Shown here piece by piece: positions 11,537 to 22,575 of a stretch of DNA of 64,000 nucleotides (position 1 is the first letter of the stretch; every line of letters starts with the position of its first letter). The translations under genes were made by a program, and so were the position numbers. The notes under the pieces were generated by a model. That model saw only the letters and a program-made list of their open reading frames with translations. It did no database searches and had not been told where the DNA came from. The stretch spans positions 45,293,160 through 45,357,159 of the forward strand of contig CAXKWD010000009.1 in assembly GCA_964059195.1 (NCBI GenBank), given 5' to 3'. The stretch is from Ectobius pallidus. Taxonomy: Eukaryota > Arthropoda > Insecta > Blattodea > Ectobiidae.

Positions 11537-13070
11537 ATGGCTAACGGTAACAGTGAATACAAAATTCAAGTGGATAGACTTGAAGGTCCCGAGGACTGGG
11601 CGAAATGGAAGTGGCATGTGTCGATGTTATTACGAGCTTATGCTCTTGAAGATATTGTCGAAGGTACGCGCAAGTGTCCTGAACTTACAGAAAGTGCAAC
11701 TGCAGCCGAACAAGAGGCGCAACAAAGATGGCGGAAAGACGACGCGAAGGCATCAAGCTTGTTGGCAGGTACGCTGGGAAAAGCCGTTGCATAGCTCGTG
11801 TTGACATGCAGCCATGCAAGCGAAATGTGGGAAAAGTTACACGCAAGATTCGAAAGAAGCAGTACACAACAATTAAACATGTTGATTGAAGCCTTCTTTT
11901 GTGTTCAACGTGATAACAAAGAGGATATTAGCACGCATGTAGCAAAATTGCAGAAGCTTTTTGTTGATTTGAACGACGTACTGAAAAAAGCACAAAGAAA
12001 ATGTTCTGTCGGAACGAATCTTAAATGGCCGAATTTTATCCATGCTGGGAAAAGAGTACGGTCATTTTAAAGACTTGTGGGATACAATTCCTTCGGAAAA
12101 TCAAAAGGTGAACTTGTTGATTGAAAAACTGTGCACGATTGAATTACGTGACCAAGCTACGGTGGAATCAGCTGCGTATGTTGCACGTGGTTGTGCCCCT
12201 GTGAAGAAAAATCAGCTAAACAGTGAAAAATCGAAAAAGAATGTAGAACGTGCAAAACAGAAATTTCCATGTTGTAAATGTCAGCGGTTAGGCCACTGGG
12301 CAGCGGAGTATCCGTTGAAAAAGACAGATGGCAGCACTAGGCAAAAACAGCATGAAGAGAATGTTTCATTTTTATCATGTGTTTTAGGTGCCTCAGTAAA
12401 TAATTCTGTTGAAGCAGACAGTTGGTACTGTGACAGTGGTGCCACACATCACATCACTGAAATAAACAATACTTTGAAACTTATACAAAATTTGCTGTAC
12501 CTGAAAGGATCTCGCTTGGAAAACGAGGTGGTGAGCATGCTAGCTCATGGAGAGGGAACTGTGAAAATTCAAATGCATTTGAACAACTCCTGGAAAAATG
12601 CTGAACTGAAAAATGTGTTTTATGTTCCTGAAGCAAGTGCTCATTTGTTCTCTGTGAAAGCAGCTGCACGACGAGGTTTTCGTACAAAACTGGATGACGA
12701 AAGTGTTCTTACTTGAAGATAAAGTCACTGGGAAAACAATGATGACTGGACATGCCAGAAATGGTTTGTATGTGCTTGATATACGTGTTGTTAAACCGGC
12801 ACAGCCTGCACAAGTGAATCTAGTGGCATCGACGGATATGCTGCAAGTCTATAATGAAAGATTTGGCCATCAACACAAACAACATGTGAAGAGAGTCTTG
12901 AAGCAGATGGACATCAATGTGGATGGGTGCAACGAAGGATTCTGTGATGGATGTGCATTGGGAAAAATGCATCAACTGCCATTAAAAAATCGAGTGAATC
13001 GACCAAAGGTAACTGGTGAACAAATCCATGCTGATGTGAATGGTCCTATGACCATTGAGTCTCTTGGAAA
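11537..13070 (+). pseudogene. Ty1/copia Gag, protease and pre-integrase (5' half)
   Basis: Starting at ATG 11537, the translation gives a copia-type Gag (WAKWKWHVSMLLRAY), then a CCHC knuckle whose last Cys is Tyr (CCKCQRLGHWAAEY). The protease motif CDSGATHH follows at about 12430, then the GAG-pre-integrase H/C domain and the first integrase Asp (HADVNGP). Breaks: TAG at 11792-11794, a frameshift near 12010-12045 and another near 12690-12716. The frame is then cut by a non-LTR insertion after 13070 and resumes at about 16946. Confidence 0.88.
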
Positions 13071-13274
13071 AGAATTAGAATTAGAATTAGAATTAGAATT
13101 ATTTATTTTCAACCAAATACAAGTCTGACTTGTGTAGTTGCCGTCAAAGATAAAAAAGGTACATCAACATAAAAATTCTATACATACTCGTATACAAGGT
13201 ACATAAACAAACTTCACATTACATCAAAATAAACAAGTTAAAATACAACTTTGTACCTACTACCCACTCTAGTT

Positions 13275-16144
13275 TCAGTTAAAAACTATATCTACTTCTG
13301 ATAGGCAGAGAAATTCCTCTAGCTTGTAAAATGGATTTAAAGCCAGCCAATTATACACTTTGGTCTTAAACCTTTTCAGGTTAACATAGTGTGCTGCAAT
13401 AGGTAATTTATTGAACATTTTTAATCCAATATACTTGTAATATTCTTGTGACTTAGCAAGCCTAACTCTTGGAAGGTCAATATTATTCGTATATCTGGTG
13501 TTATGTGTATGCCTGTCTCGTCTCAATGGGATATCAGTTAAGTTTACTTTAACATATTCGAGGCATTTAAATATGAATAAGTTGTAAACGGTGAGAATCT
13601 TTTCACTGATAAACAGTGGTTTACAATGAGCACTATAACTTGAGTTTGTGATTATTCTTATGGCCTTCTTTTGTAACAGTAAAATTCTAGGCAAGTCATG
13701 CCCACAACCCCAAATTAAGATTCCGTAACTGATAATGCTATTAAAGAATGCATAATATGCCATCCGTAAATACTCTTTAGGAATATATATCTTTAGCTTC
13801 CGGAGTAAATATATTACTCTGGAAAGTCTACTACAAATCTTGTTTATCTGCGGACTCCAAGTAAGTTTCGGATCGAGTATAATTCCTAATAAATTAATAT
13901 TCACTCTCTCATGATTGTTTAAACTAAAAAGAATTGATTGAGTTTTGTCATCATTAAGTAAAAGACCATTACTTGAAAACCATGTCTTACACACTGACAG
14001 ACAATCTGTCATCTGTTGATTAAGCGTGTCTATATTACTATTAGTACAAAAAAATGAGGAGTCATCTGCATACAGTAACGACTCACAGGGTGCTGTTATA
14101 TTAACAGGCAGGTCATTTATTATTACCAGGAACAAAAACGGACCAAATATTGATCCCTGGGGAACACCGTTCTTCATAACCACCACTTCTGAATAAGTAT
14201 TATTATAGAAAACTCGTTGAGTACGGTTCACTAAGTAATTCCGAAAAAACTCGAACTCCACTCCACTTATTCCATAGTATTCAAGTTTTTTAAGCAGGAC
14301 GTCATGTGGTACAGAGTCAAAAGCCTTGGAAAGGTCACATAATGTAGTTAGTGTGCTGGCGTGTTTATCAAAGCCAGACAGTACATTGCTAACAAGTTTG
14401 GTAACTGCATCAATTGTAGAGAGACCAGACCTAAAGCCAAATTGTGCTTTAGTAAATAAGTTGTTACCTTCAAAAAAGTTATTTAGCTGCAGAATTACCA
14501 CCTTCTCTATAATTTTGGAGAATATCGGCACAATAGATATAGGGCGATAATTCATGGGGGATTGATAGTCACCTTTTTTAAATATAGGCACCACTTTAGA
14601 CTGTTTTAAAAGATCAGGAAAAACACCCGTTATTATACACTGATTTATGCACATAGTAAGTGGGTACAAGATATCAAGGAGCACATCCTTGATAAGGTCG
14701 AGACTTATGTCATAAATATCACGACATTTACTGTTTTTCAGGCTATTCACCACATTGTAAACTACCTCTTGAGTCACCGGCTGCATTTTAAAAGTTTGTC
14801 TGTTGACTGGCAGTTTTTCAACCAATCTAGTGGCTTCAGTAACCGAAGATGGGACCTGCATACATATGTCTTCAATTGAAGAGACAAAAGTATCACTAAA
14901 CTTTTGAGCTGTCAACTTATCCGTGGTGTTAATAAACTTCACCTTATTACATTTACTAATCACTTCCCATGCCTTTTGACATTGATTTTGTGCCCTCGCA
15001 ATTGAATCGGCATAGAAATTTTGCTTCTCTTGTATTAGAGATTTCCTGTATATCGCTCTCGCTTCATAGTATTTCCTCTTAGTATCATCAACCAGCAAGT
15101 TGTAACAAAGAGCCCATTGCCACAAATTGTACCATTTCTCCATTTCCTTACGCTTCACATGTAGCGCATCCGTGCACCATTTAGATACAATATCAGTATC
15201 GTTCTGCCTGGTATTCCATCTTTTGCTAAGTCTATAAGGAAAACATACACTCATTGTGTCAATGAAGGTAGTTATAAATCTATTAAATGCATGTTGATTG
15301 CCCAGAAGAACTTGATTCCAATTAATATTGGAAATCGCAAGTTTAAAGTTATTTCTATTCCGGTTTCCGAAAATTCTAATTAGCTTAGGACTTGTTTCTA
15401 CTGGCCTGGATTTTATAGTTTCTAACGGCCCATAAGATGTTAACAGAGCATTATGGTCTGAAACCGGAGGTGAGAGAACCACAGTACTAATATGTGATTT
15501 AGGTACATTGGTGAAAACATTATCAATACATGCACCTTGTCTTGTAGGCTTGAAATTTAAGCAGTGACAGTTTGACGATCGAAGAGTGTCCATAAATAAT
15601 ATAGGAAAACCCTCATCCAATGTGATATCGATATTAATGTCTCCACAGGCAATTATCGGAAGGCCATTTCGCGATAAATTAATAAGGAGTCTATCAATAC
15701 CATCCATGAAAATCTCCAAGTCACCATTAGGCACTCTATATATAGAGACTATGATTACCTGCGCCGTGGGCGTAAGATTCACTTTTACACAGACCACTTC
15801 AAGATCACTTTCAACACAAAATTTACTCATATCCAGGACTTGGTACGTGAGGTCCAATTTGATGTAAATGGCCACACCTCCCCTCGTTTTATTCTTACGA
15901 CAGAACATGTCAGCACAACTGTAACCATCAATAATGGCAAATTCTTTTGATGCCTCCACATACCAATGTTCACAGACACAAAATATAGATATATTGTTTT
16001 CATGAAGTAGTACTTCAATTACATTTATCTTGTCATGTAGAGATTGGGAATTAGCCGATAAAATATTGAAGTACGTATTTAGTGTATTGTGTATAGTAGT
16101 ATCAGTACCCGGTTTCTGATTTAGTTTTTTCTTAAAAAAACCTT
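13275..16144 (-). CDS. ORF2: endonuclease-reverse transcriptase
   Basis: About 956 codons with no stop. The N-terminal endonuclease has SANSQSL near 16040, CEHW near 15967, GDINID near 15645 and SDHNALL near 15455. The reverse transcriptase has NYRPISIVP, LCDLSKAFDSVPHDVLLKKL, NGVPQGSIFGPFLF and the YADD active site near 14065, then a C-terminal HNTR region. It nicks target DNA and copies the element RNA. No ATG precedes the endonuclease catalytic residues (the first start-like codon, at 15959, is GTG). The frame opens only eight codons before the ORF1 stop, so it is probably reached by -1 frameshifting. Confidence 0.88.
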
Positions 16145-16936
16145 CTCACCGTTAGAATTCTCATTTCTAGGTCGGTAATATTTCTTAACTAATGTTCCTT
16201 GTGGCCAATAGCTTTCGCTTAATAGACTATCTGCGATATTTTCAGGTACTCCAATCTTAAAAGAGTTGTAAGTATTATATTTGGTTTTTAACTTTTCACA
16301 CTGCACTTTTCCATTTTCGGATTCCTTTATGTAGTCAATTATATCTTCAGTCGTGACCTCAGGTGAGAATCGCGACACAAAGATCCATGATAATTTGTCT
16401 ACAGTTCTCAGTGAGTCGGTTGAATTCAATCTCTTTTTACCTATTATAACATTTTTGAAGTCCTTTGCTTTACTAGCATATGTAGGTTTGATGGAAGAAT
16501 CATTCACTACAGTCGAATCCTCCACTACCCTAACCTCACTTACACTTACTTGTTCAGTATTTGCCGTTATCTTTGGAGTAGCCTGAGTTGACATGCAATC
16601 ACACTGTTTAGTTTTTAACAGATGAATCAGTAATTCTTGCTCATTTAGTCTTTTTTCCATTTGATCATTTAGTTTACACACCAATACTGCTTCCTGTGTA
16701 CACTGTTGTGCTTCCAACTTGTCTCTCGGGGAAGACGAGGGTTCCTTAGGATCTTGTTGAAAGATTCCACTATCTTTATTATGGTTGAATATTTCGCTGA
16801 AATAATTCTTCACTGTATCACTCACATCAGTAGATATACATCTTGTAACCAGGATATCAACAAGGATCTTCTTACTAAGTTTGTTAAGTTCATTGGCTAA
16901 GAGCTCACTTTCACTATGTATGATGTCGGGCGCCAT
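16121..16936 (-). CDS. ORF1 RNA-binding protein of the non-LTR element
   Basis: 271 residues from the ATG at 16934-16936; a longer reading would need a GTG. The N-terminal half has a leucine-rich, probably coiled-coil stretch (NDQMEKRLNEQELLIHLL). The C-terminal half is an RRM-like fold typical of ORF1 proteins in the CR1/Jockey group (WIFVSRFSPEVTTEDII ... CEKLKTKYNTYNSFKI). It should coat the element RNA as a nucleoprotein. It is intact, so together with ORF2 this copy could be recent. Confidence 0.8.
   Translation of the reverse strand: MAPDIIHSESELLANELNKLSKKILVDILVTRCISTDVSDTVKNYFSEIFNHNKDSGIFQQDPKEPSSSPRDKLEAQQCTQEAVLVCKLNDQMEKRLNEQELLIHLLKTKQCDCMSTQATPKITANTEQVSVSEVRVVEDSTVVNDSSIKPTYASKAKDFKNVIIGKKRLNSTDSLRTVDKLSWIFVSRFSPEVTTEDIIDYIKESENGKVQCEKLKTKYNTYNSFKIGVPENIADSLLSESYWPQGTLVKKYYRPRNENSNGEKVFLRKN
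16124..16139 (-). promoter_or_regulatory. Two tandem -1 ribosomal slippery heptamers
   Basis: At the end of ORF1 the minus strand reads, in ORF1 frame, GTT TTT TTA AGA AAA AAC TAA. It contains T-TTT-TTA (16139-16133) and A-AAA-AAC (16130-16124), both canonical X-XXY-YYZ heptamers in the zero frame. The second abuts the stop. Slipping back one base at either site leads directly into ORF2, whose frame is closed by TGA just upstream. No downstream pseudoknot was modelled. Confidence 0.7.
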
Positions 16937-16945
16937 CTTACACTG

Positions 16946-17358
16946 TATCAGCACGGTACTATGTGTTTTTTAAAGATGATTTCAGTAAGTTTCGTCGTAT
17001 TTTCTTCTTGAAGCAGAAAAGTGAAGTCAGTACAGTTTTGGAACAGTTCCTGAATGAAACTAAAACAAATGGTCATGTCATCAAGCAACTTAGGTGTGAT
17101 GGAGGGAAAGAGTTTAATAATAATAACATTTCTGAATTGCTTGCAAACAGAGGTATAGAACATTGCATTTCTACACCATATACACCGCAACAAAATGGTG
17201 TTGCAGAACGAGAAAATCGAACCATTGTGGAGTGTGCGCGTTCTATGCTAAATCCAAGTAAATTGCCAAAAGAACTGTGGGCAGAAGCCTGTAATACTGC
17301 CGCATATCTTTTGAATCACACTGGGAAGTCATCTGTTGAAGACAAATCACATTATGAA
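16946..17358 (+). pseudogene. Ty1/copia integrase, continued
   Basis: This continues the copia polyprotein: RYYVFFKDDFSKFRR, the second catalytic Asp in RCDGGKEFNN near 17100 and the Glu in NGVAERENRT near 17210, a complete DD35E core together with the part before 13070. The reading stops near 17358, where a GC-rich sequence with a hAT-like terminus begins. RT, RNase H and the 3' LTR are missing. Confidence 0.85.
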
Positions 17359-17892
17359 CAGGGGCGTAGGAAGGGGGGTGCGGGGGGTGCGCGCCGGCCC
17401 GGGTGCCATCACCCGAGGGGGTGACAAAATAAAAATATATCTTTGTAAGTAAAAAATTGCTCAAGGGAATTTAAAGAAAATAATATTATTTAAAACAATT
17501 ATGGGGAAGTTATGTGAATGCCCGGCTGGGTATTGAACATGGGCTGCCAGGACGGAAGGCTCACACTTCGACCTCTTCTCTGTACTTTAAAGAAAATTCT
17601 TTAAAGTTTATAATTATATTAATTTTTTTTGGTCTTAGATAACTACTAAAATAAAATAAAACAAAACACGTTCTATTAGTTCAGCACACTGTAAATGTAT
17701 TTCTCTTGACTGTTCTCTACAAATTCATCACGAGCTTAATCTAAATCCACCTTTTCCCTGATATCCGTATCTAGGGCAACAGGACTACAGGCCTAATCAG
17801 GACAGCAATGTGTGGGAATCTTTTCTAGGACATTGTCGAAAGCAAAAATGTCAGCAGCGGTGTTTTCAAAGCTGAGAAAGGTACTTCGGAGG
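17359..17892 (+). mobile_element. Possible hAT terminus and unassigned DNA
   Basis: CAGGGGCGTAGG at 17359, followed by a GC-rich stretch with GGGTGC repeats, looks like the terminal inverted repeat of a hAT element. ATTATGAA just before it would be the 8-bp target copy, but no matching right end was found. The remaining sequence up to the GGT tract shows no gene. Confidence 0.4.
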
Positions 17893-18537
17893 GTGGAGGT
17901 CTTGGTGGCGGTCGTGGTGGCGGCGGGTGGTGGCGGCGGCGGTGGGTGGTGGCAGCGGCAGCGGGTGGTGGTGGGCGGCGGCGGTAGTTGCGGTGGTGGT
18001 GGTCGTGGTCGAGGTGGTGGTGATCAGGATCGTGGTGGTGGTGATGGTGGTCGTGAAGGTGGTCGTGATCGTGGTGGTAGTGGTGGTGGTCGTGGTGGTA
18101 GTGGTGGTGGTCGTGGTGGTGGCCGTAGTAGTGGTCGTGGCCGTGGTAGTGGTCGTAGTGGTGTTCGTGGTAGTGGTGGTAGTGGTGGTGGTGGTCGAGT
18201 GGTGGTAGTGGTCATGGTGGTAGTGGTGATAATGGTGGTAGTAGTGGTGGTAGTTGTAGTGGTAGTGGTGGTGGTAGTGGATGTAGTATTGGTGGTAGCA
18301 GTGGTGGTAGTGGTGGTGGTAGTAGTGGTAGTAGTAGTGGTGGTGGTGGTGTTGATAGTGTTGGTAGTGGTTGGTAGTGTTGGTAGTGGTGGTCGTGGTG
18401 TTGGTGATAGTGATAGTAGTGGCGGTGGTAGTTGTGGTGGTAGTAGGTGGTGACGGCAGCAGGTGGTGGCGGCGGAGGGTGGTGGTGGCGGTCGTGGTGG
18501 TGGTGGTCGTCGTGGTGGTAGTAAGGGTAGTGGTGGT
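17893..18537 (+). repeat. (GGT)n tract, left arm
   Basis: About 640 bp of imperfect GGT repeat with CGT, AGT and GAT variants. Long open frames on both strands (poly-Gly/Val/Ser one way, poly-Thr/Pro the other) are artefacts of the triplet. The same tract resumes at 19469. Confidence 0.9.
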
Positions 18538-18566
18538 CCAGCGTCAGGACGAGGATCCAGCAGAAG

Positions 18567-18881
18567 TGGATAACCCCAGACTTCGCGACTGCGCAGCTCT
18601 ACACGGGCCATGGCCTCTTCCTGGCAAATTTGGCCAGGTTCAACCTGGCCGACGACAGTCTGTGTTGCTGCGAAGACTGTGAGGAGGACACAGCATACCA
18701 CGCGCTGTACACCTGACCACGCCATAGGGAAGCCAGGCGCGAACTGATACGCATCGCCACGGCGGAAGGAGTACAATGGGCGCCGGAGCTGAGCTACTGG
18801 ACCGGTAGAACGACCCACGAGGCCTTCAAGACTTTTGCTCGACGTGTCATCGAAGAGAGAAGAAATTCAGAAGAAGACTAA
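18567..18881 (+). pseudogene. R1/I-type ORF2 C-terminus
   Basis: The translation starts WITPDFATAQLYTGHGLFLA and continues into a Cys/His knuckle (CCCEDCEEDTAYHALYT), the zinc-binding tail found after RT or RNase H in R1/I/LOA-type elements. An in-frame TGA at 18714-18716 replaces the expected last Cys. The frame ends with TAA at 18879. A related copy lies at 28616-28955 on the other strand. Confidence 0.78.
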
Positions 18882-18990
18882 CTCTGATTCCATAGTGAAC
18901 ATAAACATTTTGTTGTCTTCTCTTCAACTCGCTCACGATTTCACTCTTTTGTATATATTAATTCTGTATAAGACTTTGACTTCCTGATTG

Positions 18991-19345
18991 CCATGTTACT
19001 GTGTTGTAAACATTCACCCTTCAGCAATTCATCATTCACCTCATTATCCTCTAAGCATGTACAGACGGCCATTTTATTATGTTGTAAATATTCACCCGCC
19101 GCTAATTCATCACTCACCTCATCATCATCTTCTATATGTATACAGATTCCTCCCAGTTTATGTAATTCTAGTGTGTTGCAAATATTCGCCCTGCATTAAC
19201 TCATCATTCACCTCATCGTCATCTTCTACATATGTACTAACTGCTTCTGATTTATTGCCATGTACCATGTTGTAAATATTCACCCTTCGCTAATTCATCA
19301 CTCACATCATCATCATCTACACATACACCGAAGCCTTGAAACCAA
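18991..19345 (+). repeat. Tandem repeats in the element's 3' UTR
   Basis: Four diverged copies of a unit carrying TTGTAAATATTCACCC and TAATTCATCACTCACCTC start near 19004, 19082, 19176 and 19270, spaced 78, 94 and 94 bp apart. Confidence 0.8.
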
Positions 19346-19468
19346 GATAGCAAATTGTATGTAAATATTAGTCTATGTATTATCTGTATTCTCCCCAGTA
19401 GTGTAGCCTCCGGCTGTGGGACTCTGGGTCAACTATGGTCAAAAAAAAAAAAAAAAAAAAAAAAAAAA

Positions 19469-19951
19469 GTGGTGGTGGTGATACTGGTGGTAGTGGTGGT
19501 GGTGAGACTGGTGGTAGTGGTGGTGGTGATACTGGTGGTAGTGTGTGATGGTAGTGGTGGTGGTGATGGTAGTGGTGGTCGTGGTGGTGGTAGTGATGGT
19601 AGTAGTGGTGATAGTGTTAGTGGTAGTGGTGGTGGTCGTGGTAGTGGTGATAGTGGTGGTGGTAGTGTTGATAGTGGTGGTAGTGTTGGTAGTGGTGGTA
19701 GTGGTGGTGGTAGTGGTGGTGGTAGTAGTGGTGATAGTGTTGGTGGTAGTGGTGGTGGTCGTGGTAGTGGTGATAGTGGTGGTGGTGGTAGTGTTGATAG
19801 TGGTGGTAGTGGTGGTAGTAGTGGTGGTGGTAGTGGTGATGGTAGTGTTGGTAGTGGTTGTGGTGTTGGTGGTAGTGTTGGTGGTGGTGGTCATGGTAGT
19901 AGTAGTAGTGGTGGTGGTGGTGGTGGTGGTGGTGGTGGTGGTGGTGGTAGT
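19469..19951 (+). repeat. (GGT)n tract, right arm
   Basis: About 480 bp of GGT repeat with GAT/AGT variants, ending in a pure run. It continues the left arm at 17893-18537. Open frames here are not genes. Confidence 0.9.
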
Positions 19952-20530
19952 AAATATTTACAAATTACTGGGTGGGCTTGAGCCTCATGGGCCCATACAA
20001 GTTGGCACTTTATTGCACGAAGAGTGATTTTAATATGATTTAATAGCTGATAAGGCATTACTTTATCAGTTTTATCATAGCTGAGCTGCTCTTCAAAAAT
20101 TTTAATACAAAAAATGAGAACAAAGTAAGTTTTAATAGGTCGAAAATCCTGATTTTTCAATGTATCAAGTAAATATCTATAACACAAAAACATTATGTGT
20201 ATGAACTTTTCATAAGCATGAAAATTAGTTAAGATCATCCTATTTTGTTCATATTATGGGGAAAAAGTTCAAATTTGTTGAGTAGTGTAATTAAGGAATA
20301 TCTTCAATGAACTGATGCATTATTTGCTGAAGGATTTGAAAGGACTCAAGCTGCAAGCAAATAAATACTCAATAACAAAGGATTGCAGTCAGCTGTTTTC
20401 TGAAGAAATAAAATTTGACAATGAAAGATCGCTAAAATCATTAGAAAGTAACTGAGACAATACTACAATATTTTGAAGATGGCAAGCTATTTGTCCTTCT
20501 CCTGCTTAGATACGCAGTCCAATCACAGTT
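19952..20530. other. No gene seen
   Basis: AT-rich sequence without a recognised domain. Near 20480-20530 a stretch (CCTTCTCCTGCTTAGATACG) resembles the left half of the MITE at 20711-20874 and may be an old partial copy. Confidence 0.3.
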
Positions 20531-20559
20531 GTGCAATGTTGCCAAACTGTACTCCCGCT

Positions 20560-21170
20560 GTCAGGCTCACAGAGAATTCAGACTTTAAAATACAACTTAC
20601 GCTACATGGCAATATTGTGATTTTACTTCAGGGACTCAGTTAGGGTGAAAGAGGGCATATTTCTGCATACGTACATGCAAGAACTATATTTTTAGCATGA
20701 CTAGTTCCTACAGTAATTTTCAAATGGGAAGCGTTTTGTTCTTCTCCTTGCTTTGATACGCGGTCCAATCAGAGACGTCGAGACGGAAGGAAGACCCTTC
20801 CTGATAGCGGTACTACTTTAGCTCGTACACGTGATTGGCGGTGAAGGAAAACGCTTCCCATTTGAAAATTACTGTAATCTACTATCAAATGAATGTTTGC
20901 ATGCATTAGAATTACATCAAGAGCTCTTATTGTAGCCCATCTGAAGACTCGAGTCCTTCACTGGTGAACAAACAACAATAAGCACATGTATATTTTCTTT
21001 CTACCAGTGACATGCTCTGACAAAAAGAAAGCACTGGCACAGCTTAAAGCTGTGATTCTCTAGGAGGAACTCAGGGAGGAGAGGCTCTCTATGACTGTGT
21101 TATTTCAGTTTTCAATTAGCTAGCATAGGACAAGTTCTAGTGACTATTTCAATAGGCCTATACTATGTCG
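20560..21170. repeat. Satellite-like repeat, locus A (interrupted by a MITE)
   Basis: Both sides of the MITE match sequences at 46625-47190. The left part (GAGAATTCAGACTT to CTAGTTCCTA) matches 46885-47018, and the right part (CTCTTATTGTAGCCC onwards) matches 46677-46870. The order shows that the end of one unit is followed by the start of the next, so the repeat is arranged head to tail with a unit near 440 bp. Confidence 0.65.
20711..20874. mobile_element. MITE with 27-bp inverted repeats, TA target
   Basis: 164 bp bounded by perfect inverted repeats that begin CAGTAATTTTCAAATGGG, with TA on both sides (20709-20710, 20875-20876). The paralogous repeat near 47017 reads CTAGTTCCTAATC without it, an empty site that confirms TA duplication. 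TA target and CAGT ends suggest a Tc1/mariner- or pogo-type nonautonomous element. It has no coding capacity. Confidence 0.85.
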
Positions 21171-22383
21171 TTAAGTAAACCAACTGCAAACCATGGGAAT
21201 AAAACAAGTGTTTCAAAGCCAGGCCAGACACTTTTTTAGTGTGTATGTATTTTAAAAGTGTCTTAGGTTAAGATAATGCACATTGTGCGCGATTCCTTAA
21301 TTATTTAACAGGATGTAAAACTGTTAAACTAGGTATTGTACTCAATATATTATTAAAGTAATGTGTTTACAATTGTTATAATCGTACTTATTAATACCTT
21401 ATTTCTAAGGAAGAGCAGCGGTTAAGATGTCATGCAAAGCAATGCATTAATGGGAGAGGCAGAGAAAAAGGGCAGGAGGGGGAACTCGCACACACTGGCA
21501 ACACTTATCGAGTCCACGCACACCATTTGTCATCAGGCAAATCACTTGCCCTTTACAAAACACTGTAGTACTGCCATTTATGAAAGAAGTATATGTACTA
21601 GACAGACAGAGATTACTGATCTTCAAAACCATAGTTATAAAGCACACAGTTAAGCTATTGGAAACAATCAAAGTTATCAATACAGTTAAATTCACCAATG
21701 CTGGTAGCTAATTTGATGTGTGGTGTACAGGAAACTGGGCATAGATGTACAAAATTTAATGTGAGAGTCACTTCATTTTTCAGTTAAGCATTTTAAGTTG
21801 TAGATTATGGTAATGATTGTAAAATATTTATCAAGATGTAAGGCATCTTCAGTATTAATGTACATGATCAAACAAATTTGGGGCCCCTTAGTATATTGGA
21901 ATGTTAGAAGAGGGAGAGGTTAAGGGCCTTTGGATCAAAAACATGAACCAAACACTACAAACATCATGTTTGAGTTACTGTATTTACCAGACTATTAAGA
22001 CAATCCTGAATCTAAGACAACCCCCCTATTCTGAAGAGGTATTTTTGGGAATATTTTTCTTTTTTAAAATTCTTCTAATAAAAATTACAAATTGTCTTAT
22101 TCATATAAAATACCTTAAAGATTCCCCCCCCCCCAAAAAGGTAACATTACTTATTGTAAATGTTCCGTTATGTATTGTGTCTTAGAAGGTCATGCATTCA
22201 ATTCAATTTTAGGCTTTGGTTGTTATTATGTGTTATTTATAAAACATTTGAATATCATTTAATTTGTTTATTCCTATTGTACTTTCTAACTATGCTAATT
22301 GTAATTTCGTCCAATCAGAGACTGAATAATCTTTTATCATTGTTTTAACAGCCATTAAGGCTTCTTCTTCATTACTTTTAAAT

Positions 22384-22575
22384 CTTCTTCCACGTTCTAC
22401 AATTCTATTGGAATTGTCATTCATTTTATACTCATAAAGACATGAGTTCTAGGCTTGCAAATGCCTATCTTCATTCTACTTAAAAATGTCTTCTACATTC
22501 TATAATTCTGTTGGAATAGTTTATCATTAAATACTCATAAAGACATGAGTTCTAGGCTTGCAAATGCCTATTTAT
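22384..22575. repeat. Two-copy tandem repeat, period 103 bp
   Basis: The sequence ACTCATAAAGACATGAGTTC with its downstream context (TAGGCTTGCAAATGCCTA) occurs at about 22430 and 22533. The upstream parts also match. Confidence 0.75.

Larger units (their letters stand above)
13071..16945 (-). mobile_element. Non-LTR retrotransposon inserted in the copia element
   Basis: This is a minus-strand element. Its 3' end is an (AATTCT)n tail, seen on the + strand as AGAATT repeats at 13071-13103. ORF2 and ORF1 are both uninterrupted, and its 5' end lies about 10 bp before the ORF1 ATG. Removing it rejoins the copia integrase (..ESLGK then SARYY..). No convincing target duplication was seen, and the very short 5' UTR may mean slight 5' truncation. 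Confidence 0.88.
18538..19468 (+). mobile_element. R1-like non-LTR retrotransposon 3' end inside the GGT tract
   Basis: 5'-truncated insert ending in a 28-base poly(A) at 19441-19468, with GGT repeats on both sides on the same strand. It holds the C-terminus of ORF2 (18567-18881) and a long 3' UTR of tandem repeats. The tract was therefore interrupted by target-primed integration. Confidence 0.8.

Noticed and set aside
17812..18818. Long open frames on both strands across the GGT tract
   Set aside because: They are translations of a triplet repeat (Gly/Val/Ser or Thr/Pro) with no domain; any frame stays open in such DNA.
19355..20027. Open frames of 150-208 codons in the second GGT arm
   Set aside because: Same simple-repeat artefact.
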